In this document: one piece after another, positions 58,384 to 64,000 of the stretch
Position numbering within the stretch: the first letter of the stretch is position 1
Layout of the letters: every line of letters begins with the position of its first letter
Assembly: GCA_963756515.1 (NCBI GenBank)
Contig: CAVWNV010000003.1
Location: 186,001-250,000 of the forward strand
Direction: 5' to 3'
Length of the DNA: 64,000 nucleotides
Source: Bog-756 sp963756515
Lineage (GTDB): Bacteria; Actinomycetota; Acidimicrobiia; Acidimicrobiales; RAAP-2
Notes under the pieces: model-generated
Told to the model about the DNA's origin: nothing
The model's database searches: none
Seen by the model: the letters and a program-made list of their open reading frames with translations, nothing else
Made by a program: the position numbers and the translations under genes

Positions 58384-59601
58384 CTAGGGACGGGACGGCG
58401 TAGAGCCCCCGGCCCCGGCCGCCAGCTCGGCCAGCACCTCCTCGGTGTGCTGCCCGAGGCGGGGAACCGGACCGTAGCGGTGTCCGGAGACATCGGAGAA
58501 GCTCACCGGCCCGTTGACCGAACGTTGGACAGGACCGGCATCGCCGCCGTCGATCTCGGCCATCCCCTCGTTGGCCAGCAGCTGGGGATCGTCCACGACC
58601 TCGGCCGGGGTCTGGGCCGGGGCCCACCAGACGCCTTCCCGGTCGAATCGCTCGGCCCAGAACTCGAGGGGGTGCCCGGCCAGGATCTCGTCCAGGAGGG
58701 CGATGACCTCGGTCCGGTTACGGCGTATGGCGCCGGCGTCGGCGAATCGCGGGTCGTCCAGCAGGTCGGGGCGGCCGATGGCCCGACAGACGGCAGGGAT
58801 GTGGCGGGCAGCCTCCAGCCCGGTGAAGAAGAACCACCGGCCGTCACCGGCGCAGTACGGGTTCATCAGCGGCGCCTGGTTCCGCTCCCTCGACTCGGCC
58901 CGGGCCACCTTGCCCAACGTCATCTGCAGGCCCAGGTCCCACCCCAGCACGTAGGCGCCCGTCCGCAGCAACGACACCTCGACGACCCGTCCCCGCCCCG
59001 TATGACGCTGCTCCATGACGGCGGCGAGGAGGCCGGCCAGGGCGGCCAGTCCGGTGATGTGGTCGCCGATGCCGCCCCGGGCATTGAGGGGGTTGCCGTC
59101 GGCGTCGGCCATCTGCATCGACAGACCGGACCGGGCCCAGAACGCCCCGATGTCGTAGGTGGGACGGTCCCGCTCGTCGCCGCGGAGGCCGTATCCACTG
59201 ATGCTGCAGTACACCAGGCGAGGGTGGCGGGCGACGGTGGCGTCGGGCTCGAGGCCGAGGCCGTCGAGGGAGTCGGGCCGGAGATTGCTGATGAAGACGT
59301 CGGCCGTGGCCAACAGGTCCTCCAGGTGGTGCCGGTCCACCTCCTCCCGCAGGTTGAGGACGACGCTGCGCTTACCCCGGTTGTCCAGGGCGAAGGCCGG
59401 GTTGGGCATGTCGCTCTCGATGCCGAGCGATCCGAACACCTGTCGCATCGGGTCACCCGACGGCGCCTCGACCTTGATCACGTCGGCGCCCCAGTCGCCC
59501 AGCAGAGCGGCTGCCGACGGAGCGGCCACCCACACACCCATCTCCACCACCCGCAGACCGGCGAAGGCGGACAGGTGGGGTGGGGCCGGGTCCGGGCTCA
59601 T
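58384..59601 (-). CDS. CaiB/BaiF-family (class III) CoA-transferase
   Basis: A 405-residue class III CoA-transferase. Features: GLRVVEMGVWVAAPSAAALL, GADVIKVEAPSGDPMR, LDNRGKRSVVLNL, the catalytic Asp in GGIGDHITGLAALAGLL and a C-terminal RLGQHTEEVLAEL. It moves CoA between carboxylic acids, or works as an alpha-methylacyl-CoA racemase relative. ATG at 59601 overlaps the ligase stop as ATGA. Third gene of an amidohydrolase-ligase-CoA-transferase unit. Confidence 0.92.
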   Translation of the reverse strand: MSPDPAPPHLSAFAGLRVVEMGVWVAAPSAAALLGDWGADVIKVEAPSGDPMRQVFGSLGIESDMPNPAFALDNRGKRSVVLNLREEVDRHHLEDLLATADVFISNLRPDSLDGLGLEPDATVARHPRLVYCSISGYGLRGDERDRPTYDIGAFWARSGLSMQMADADGNPLNARGGIGDHITGLAALAGLLAAVMEQRHTGRGRVVEVSLLRTGAYVLGWDLGLQMTLGKVARAESRERNQAPLMNPYCAGDGRWFFFTGLEAARHIPAVCRAIGRPDLLDDPRFADAGAIRRNRTEVIALLDEILAGHPLEFWAERFDREGVWWAPAQTPAEVVDDPQLLANEGMAEIDGGDAGPVQRSVNGPVSFSDVSGHRYGPVPRLGQHTEEVLAELAAGAGGSTPSRP

Positions 59602-61196
59602 CCGGACGCCTCGGCGCCACCGGCTCCGGCCATCCGGCGCAGCGTCTCCTTCATCACCTTGCCGGTGGCGTTGACGGGAAGCTCGTCGACGACGGCCACC
59701 GCCCGGGGCACCTTGAAGTTGGCCATGCGTTCCCGGCACCACTCGATGATCTCGGAGGAGGAGCCGGTTCCCGAGCCGGTCACCACGAACGCCATGCCCA
59801 CCTCGCCCAGACGCGGGTCGGGGACGCCGATGACCGCGGCCTGACGGATGTCGGGATGGTGCAGGAGGAGATTCTCGATCTCGGCCGGGTAGGCGTTGAA
59901 CCCCCCGACGATGAACATGTCCTTGATCCGACCGACGATGGCCAGGCAGCCGGCCTCGTCGACCACGCCGACGTCACCGGTGCGGAGCCATCCGTCCGGC
60001 GACAGGGCCAGCGCGGTGGCCTCGGGATCATCGAGGTAGCCGGCCATCACGCTCCCGCCGCGCAGCTGCACCTCGCCGGCCCGGCCGGTGCCGGCGTCAC
60101 CGTCCCCATCCACGATGCGGAGCTCGAACCCGGGCCGGGCGCGACCGACCGTGGTGGCGATGGTCTCGGGATCGTCCCCGGGCGAGGTGGCCGAAGCCGT
60201 CCCTGCCTCGGTCAGCCCGTAGCCGGTGATCACCGTGGTGAACGGCAGCTCGTCGAGCACGCGCCGGACCAGCTCGACGGGGATGTCGGCGGCGCCGGTG
60301 ACCGCCACCCGCAGGGTCGACAGTCGGTGGGCCCGGCGCTCGGGGTGATCGAGGATGGACTGGTAGAGGGTCGGCGGACCGGGCAGGACCGTGACGTGCT
60401 CCTGGTCGACCCGCTCGAGAATGCGGTCCACGTCGAACACCGCCTCGGGCAGCATGGTCGCCCCACTGGCCACACAGGCCAAGATGCCCGCCTTCAGTCC
60501 GAACATGTGGAAGAACGGGTTGACCATCAGGTACCGGTCGTCAGCACCCAGTCCGGTCATGGCCACCCAGTCGGTGGCCACGCGCAGCGTCCGACCGTGG
60601 GTCATCACGACACCCTTGGGCACGCCGGTGGTGCCCGATGTGAACAGGATGTCCGACGGGTCGTCCGGACCCACCCGGGAGGAGCGCCGATCGACGCGAA
60701 CCCGGTTCGACGCGGTCACCGAACCCATGAACCCCTCCCACGACACGGCGCCGTCGGGCACGGGGCCGCGGGCCACGACGATGGTTCCGAGCTCCGGGAG
60801 CTCGGCCCCGGTGGCCCGCAGCATGGCCACGTAGTCCGTCCCGAGGAAGTCGGTGACCGTGACCAGGAGGCGTGCCCGGCTCCGATCCAGGATGTCGGCC
60901 GCCTCGCCCCCTTTGAAGCGGGTGTTGACGGGGACGAGGACCGCGCCGGCCTGGGCCAGGCCGAGCAGCGCCACCACCCACTCGGCACAGTTGAAGGCCC
61001 AGATGGCCACCCGGTCACCAGGCTCGATGCCGGAAGCCACCAGGGCGGCACCGAACGTGCGGGCCTCCTCGGCCAGTTCGGCGTAGGTCAGCCGGTTGGT
61101 CCCGTCCTCGACGGCGGTGCGCTCGGCGAACCGCTCGACCGCCGCCGCCGTGATGGCCGGAATGGTGTCCGTCGAACCATCGACGGCGTCGATCAT
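59598..61196 (-). CDS. Acyl-CoA ligase (FadD-like)
   Basis: A 532-residue AMP-forming ligase with P-loop LFTSGTTGVPKGVVMTH, GYGLTEAG, GWLRTGDVG, the hinge region KDMFIVGGFNAYPAEIE and the catalytic Lys in VNATGKVMKETLR. It forms acyl-CoA from a free acid. ATG at 61196 overlaps the amidohydrolase stop as ATGA. Its presence beside a CoA-transferase gives two alternative CoA-activation routes in one operon. Confidence 0.94.
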   Translation of the reverse strand: MIDAVDGSTDTIPAITAAAVERFAERTAVEDGTNRLTYAELAEEARTFGAALVASGIEPGDRVAIWAFNCAEWVVALLGLAQAGAVLVPVNTRFKGGEAADILDRSRARLLVTVTDFLGTDYVAMLRATGAELPELGTIVVARGPVPDGAVSWEGFMGSVTASNRVRVDRRSSRVGPDDPSDILFTSGTTGVPKGVVMTHGRTLRVATDWVAMTGLGADDRYLMVNPFFHMFGLKAGILACVASGATMLPEAVFDVDRILERVDQEHVTVLPGPPTLYQSILDHPERRAHRLSTLRVAVTGAADIPVELVRRVLDELPFTTVITGYGLTEAGTASATSPGDDPETIATTVGRARPGFELRIVDGDGDAGTGRAGEVQLRGGSVMAGYLDDPEATALALSPDGWLRTGDVGVVDEAGCLAIVGRIKDMFIVGGFNAYPAEIENLLLHHPDIRQAAVIGVPDPRLGEVGMAFVVTGSGTGSSSEIIEWCRERMANFKVPRAVAVVDELPVNATGKVMKETLRRMAGAGGAEASG

Positions 61197-62389
61197 CGAG
61201 CGACGGCGTCGGCCACGTTCATCAGGGAGGCCAGATTCCCACCCATGATCTTGGCGACGGACTCCTCGTCGAGCCCGTCGAGCTCGTCCACGTAGCTGAC
61301 CGGGTCGGCCAGCCCCTCGGGATGGGGGTAGTCCGAACCGAACAACACGTGGTCCACACCGACGAGTTCGGCCAGGGCCCCGAGGTCCTCCTCCCAGAAG
61401 GGGCTGATGTAGATGTTCCGCTTGATGACGTCGACCGGGTTCTCGGCGAAGTCCTGGGGCATCTTCTTCCACATGTCGGCCATGTTCTTCAGGAGCGGCT
61501 CGACCCAGCTGCTGCCGTTCTCGATGACTGCGACCTTGAGATCGGGGAACCGCGACAGGGCACCGTGGCATACGAGGGCCGAGACCGCGTCCTCCACCGG
61601 GCGCCAGGCCGACAGCATACGAAAGGCCTGGGGCTGGAACGGCAACATCTCACTGTCGCTGCCCATCCATTCGTTGGCGTAGCGCTCGTAGCCGCTGTCC
61701 GACGAGTGCATGGCCACCAACACGTCGTTGTCCACCACCTTCTGCCAGAACGGATCGAACTCCTCCAGACCGAATGAACGCGGCCCGCGGAAGCCGGGCA
61801 CCGGTGCGGGGCGGACGAGCACCACCTTGGCCCCTTGTTCGAGCACCCACTCGAGCTCGTCGACGGCCCGGTCCACGATGGGCAGGGTGATGACAGGCGT
61901 GGCGAAGATCCGTCCCCCGTAGTCGAAGGTCCACGTCTCGTGGATCCACTGGTTGAGGGCATGGATGACGGCGTGGGTGAGTTCGGGATCGTCGCGCATC
62001 CGCTCCTCGACCAGGCTGGCCAGGGTGGGGAACATGAGTGCCCGGTCGATCCCCTGCTCGTCCATCAGCTCGAGACGGGCCGCCGGGTGGCGGAACGCCG
62101 GGATGGCCTTCATGGGCGCTCCGAAGATCTCCCGCCGGCTCTTGCCGTCGGGATTGCCGAACCTGAAGTAGTCCTCCTGGGCCCCGGGCCGGGCCACCAC
62201 GTCGAAGGTCGGATTGGGGATGTAGTCGCTGATGCGACCCCGGATGACGATCTTGGTCCGGCCGCGCACGTCGACATAGTCGACGGCTCCCCGGTAGCGG
62301 TCGGGCAGGTACTTGGTCAGCGCCTCCCGTGTCTCGTACAGATGGTTGTCCGCATCGAACAGCGGAATGCTCAGCGCTCGCTTCGCCAT
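61193..62389 (-). CDS. Amidohydrolase (PF04909 type)
   Basis: A 398-residue metal-dependent hydrolase/decarboxylase. It starts LFDADNHLYETREALTKYLP, with the first metal site altered to DADNHLYE, then MHSSDSGYERY, VIENGSSWVEPLLK and VLFGSDYPHPEGLADP with the late Asp. This long subfamily, beginning DADNH, is abundant in actinobacterial lipid- and steroid-degradation clusters. It shares family but not close sequence with the amidohydrolase at 45030. GTGGAG precedes the ATG. Divergent from the P450 gene. Confidence 0.9.
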   Translation of the reverse strand: MAKRALSIPLFDADNHLYETREALTKYLPDRYRGAVDYVDVRGRTKIVIRGRISDYIPNPTFDVVARPGAQEDYFRFGNPDGKSRREIFGAPMKAIPAFRHPAARLELMDEQGIDRALMFPTLASLVEERMRDDPELTHAVIHALNQWIHETWTFDYGGRIFATPVITLPIVDRAVDELEWVLEQGAKVVLVRPAPVPGFRGPRSFGLEEFDPFWQKVVDNDVLVAMHSSDSGYERYANEWMGSDSEMLPFQPQAFRMLSAWRPVEDAVSALVCHGALSRFPDLKVAVIENGSSWVEPLLKNMADMWKKMPQDFAENPVDVIKRNIYISPFWEEDLGALAELVGVDHVLFGSDYPHPEGLADPVSYVDELDGLDEESVAKIMGGNLASLMNVADAVAR

Positions 62390-62745
62390 GGCTCCACGTC
62401 CCTCTTCGTCCTCACATGAGAATGGTCCTATGTAGTACGGAGAGTATCGTTTTTCATAGGGCTGCGCCACCACCGGCTCTCTGACCGACCTGGGTAGCCC
62501 AGCCCCGGACGGACCCGGTTTACGCAGGTCAACGCCGGATACTTCCTGCTCCGTCGACCCCCCGGGACCCAACCGGCCCCGGCACCACCGAGCCGGTTGA
62601 GAACGACCCTCTTTTTTATGTGCCATGCTGGTTTTGTCGGCTGACCGGCACCGGCACGTCAGCGAGTGAGGGTGCAGCTCCGAGCCCGACGGGCCGGGGG
62701 CGCCGGCGCCCCCGGCGACCACCATGGACAGCGATGGGGACCGAG
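62390..62745. other. 356-bp divergent regulatory region between amidohydrolase and P450 genes
   Basis: No gene is seen. An AT-rich patch at 62421-62460 contains the inverted repeat CCTATG (62427-62432) and CATAGG (62455-62460) around GTAGTACGGAGAGTATCG, a candidate operator for the amidohydrolase operon, which starts about 40 bases away. A second AT-rich patch with TTGAGA at 62597-62602 and a T6 run lies on the P450 side. Promoter elements on either side are weak to the eye. Confidence 0.45.
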
Positions 62746-63951
62746 ATGACCACGATGGAATCCGACATCTACTACGACCCGTACGACTTCGAGATCGACA
62801 CCGATCCGTACCCGGTCTGGAGACGGCTGCGGGACGAGCAGCCCGCCTACTACAACGAGCGCTACGACTTCTTCGCCTTGAGCCGCTTCGACGACATCGA
62901 CGCCTGCTCGAAGGACTGGGAGACCTACATCTCCAGCAAGGGCACCCTGCTGGAGATCATCAAGGCCGACATCGTGCTGCCCCCCGGCTCGATCATCTTC
63001 GAGGACCCCCCCACGCACAACATCCACCGCCGGCTGCTGTCCCGGGTGTTCACCCCCCGCAACATCAACGACCTCGAGCCCAAGATCCGAGGTTTCTGTG
63101 CCCGCAGCCTCGACCCGCTGGTCGAGGAGGGACGGTTCGACTTCGTCCAGGACCTCGGCGCCCAGATGCCCATGCGCACCATCGGCATGCTGCTGGGCAT
63201 CCCCGAAGCCGACCAGGAGGCCATCCGCGATCGGATCGACGAGGGACTCCGTCTGACCGAGGGGGACATGCCCGACTTCGACAAGGCCTTCAACGAGGGC
63301 ATGAGCACCGCCGAGGGGTTCGCCGACTACATCGACTGGCGGGCTTCCCATCCGTCCGACGACCTGATGACCGAGTTGTTGCAGGCGGAGTTCGAGGACG
63401 AGGACGGCGTCGTGCGCCGCCTGACCCGTGACGAGGTACTGGGCTACGTCAACCTCATCGCCGCGGCCGGCAACGAGACCACCGCCCGCCTCATCGGCTG
63501 GACGGGCAAGGTGCTGGCCGAACACCCCGATCAACGGCGCCAGCTGGTGGAGGACCGCAGCCTGGTGCCCAACGCCATAGAGGAGCTGCTCCGCTACGAG
63601 TCGCCCTCACCGGTCCAGGCCCGCTACGTGACCAAGGACGTCGAGCACCACGGCGTGGCCATCCCGGCCGGAAGTGCCGTCCTACTGCTGACGGCATCGG
63701 GCAACCGGGACGGGCGCCACTTCAGCGAGGCCGACCGGTTCGACATCCACCGCACCATCGATCACCACCTGGCCTTCGGCTACGGCATCCACTTCTGCCT
63801 CGGCTCGGCCCTGGCCCGACTGGAGGGGCGCATCGCTCTGGACGAGGTGCTGCAGCGCTTCCCGACCTGGGAGGTCGACTGGGACCACGCCGTCCAGACC
63901 CGGACGTCGACGGTCCGCGGCTGGGACCGGCTTCCCGTCGTAACCTCCTGA
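62746..63951 (+). CDS. Cytochrome P450
   Basis: A 401-residue soluble bacterial P450. The I-helix motif is AAAGNETT (oxygen-activating Asn/Glu-Thr-Thr variant), the ExxR is EELLRYES and the haem loop FGYGIHFCLGSALAR with the axial Cys. Length and motifs fit actinobacterial CYP families that hydroxylate terpenes, steroids or fatty acids with ferredoxin support. The ATG at 62746 is chosen over 62734 and 62755 because GGGGA lies about six bases upstream. Divergent from the amidohydrolase-ligase-CoA-transferase operon. Likely substrate-initiating oxygenase of the catabolic region; unproven. Confidence 0.92.
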   Translation: MTTMESDIYYDPYDFEIDTDPYPVWRRLRDEQPAYYNERYDFFALSRFDDIDACSKDWETYISSKGTLLEIIKADIVLPPGSIIFEDPPTHNIHRRLLSRVFTPRNINDLEPKIRGFCARSLDPLVEEGRFDFVQDLGAQMPMRTIGMLLGIPEADQEAIRDRIDEGLRLTEGDMPDFDKAFNEGMSTAEGFADYIDWRASHPSDDLMTELLQAEFEDEDGVVRRLTRDEVLGYVNLIAAAGNETTARLIGWTGKVLAEHPDQRRQLVEDRSLVPNAIEELLRYESPSPVQARYVTKDVEHHGVAIPAGSAVLLLTASGNRDGRHFSEADRFDIHRTIDHHLAFGYGIHFCLGSALARLEGRIALDEVLQRFPTWEVDWDHAVQTRTSTVRGWDRLPVVTS

Positions 63952-63997
63952 GTCGATCAACGGGCCCCGAGCCGGTCGGAGAGAGGACGTCCCCGTC

Positions 63998-64000
63998 ATG
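63998..64000 (+). CDS. Possible start codon of a gene continuing beyond the window
   Basis: The window ends exactly on an ATG preceded, about ten bases back, by GAGAGGA. It may be the start of a gene in the same direction as the P450 (a ferredoxin would be expected there), but only three bases are visible. Confidence 0.25.

Noticed and set aside
1..64000. CRISPR arrays, tRNA/rRNA genes, insertion sequences, prophage or integrase genes
   Set aside because: No repeat-spacer pattern, no cloverleaf-like segments, and no transposase or integrase motifs were found by reading; a covariance or HMM scan could still find a diverged tRNA.

Overview
The window looks like a chromosomal segment from a high-GC actinobacterium, most likely an uncultured or marine/soil Acidimicrobiia-type lineage. 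This is an inference from gene content and codon use: strong G/C in third codon positions, two F420-type luciferase-like oxidoreductases, many GTG/TTG starts, NTGA start/stop overlaps, several apparently leaderless genes, and acyl-CoA catabolic families typical of Mycobacterium-like actinobacteria. No rRNA, tRNA, CRISPR array, insertion sequence or phage module was seen.

Layout. 0-10.6 kb: housekeeping and stress genes, namely an MFS exporter cut by the window edge, a LysR regulator, a DsbA-like protein, a Kef-type antiporter, an AcuC/HDAC-like deacetylase, a universal stress protein, an esterase, an aldo/keto reductase, a transglutaminase-like protein, an orphan encapsulated ferritin, an AlkB homologue and a zinc metallopeptidase. 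10.65-21.6 kb: an eleven-gene minus-strand cobalamin operon headed by a B12 riboswitch (btuF-btuC-btuD-cobO-cbiZ-cobU-cobS-cbiB-cobD-cobQ-bluB/cobT). It imports corrinoids, adenosylates them, remodels them through CbiZ and assembles the lower loop; the last gene fuses DMB synthase to its phosphoribosyltransferase. 21.7-24.6 kb: a fatty-acid desaturase, a small membrane protein and a frameshifted lipoprotein esterase. 24.6-32.6 kb: a glycan/cell-envelope block (coiled-coil protein, double GT4, GT4, two polytopic glycosyltransferase-like proteins) with pantothenate kinase.

32.7-39.0 kb: an F420-type oxidoreductase, then an island of very small proteins (paired 55-aa zinc ribbons, a SHOCT protein, a 60-aa protein with a perfect Shine-Dalgarno, unknowns), an LPXTG surface protein, a wHTH regulator and a second F420-type oxidoreductase. 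39.1-45 kb: a methyltransferase, a TetR-controlled DrrAB-like exporter, an APH-like kinase, and two adjacent genes broken by single-base frameshifts (nitronate monooxygenase and a universal stress protein).

45-64 kb: a catabolic region in three modules: (i) Baeyer-Villiger monooxygenase, tandem SDR, amidohydrolase; (ii) acyl-CoA ligase plus a pair of steroid-side-chain-type acyl-CoA dehydrogenases, crotonase and a divergent acyl-CoA dehydrogenase, near a TetR regulator; (iii) amidohydrolase, acyl-CoA ligase and CaiB CoA-transferase, divergent from a cytochrome P450. Together these suggest oxidation, CoA activation and beta-oxidation of a cyclic or branched hydrophobic substrate; the substrate cannot be read from the sequence.

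Three genes carry single-nucleotide frameshifts in short G/C runs, and restoring one base gives an intact family-length protein in each case. They may be sequencing or assembly errors rather than true pseudogenes.
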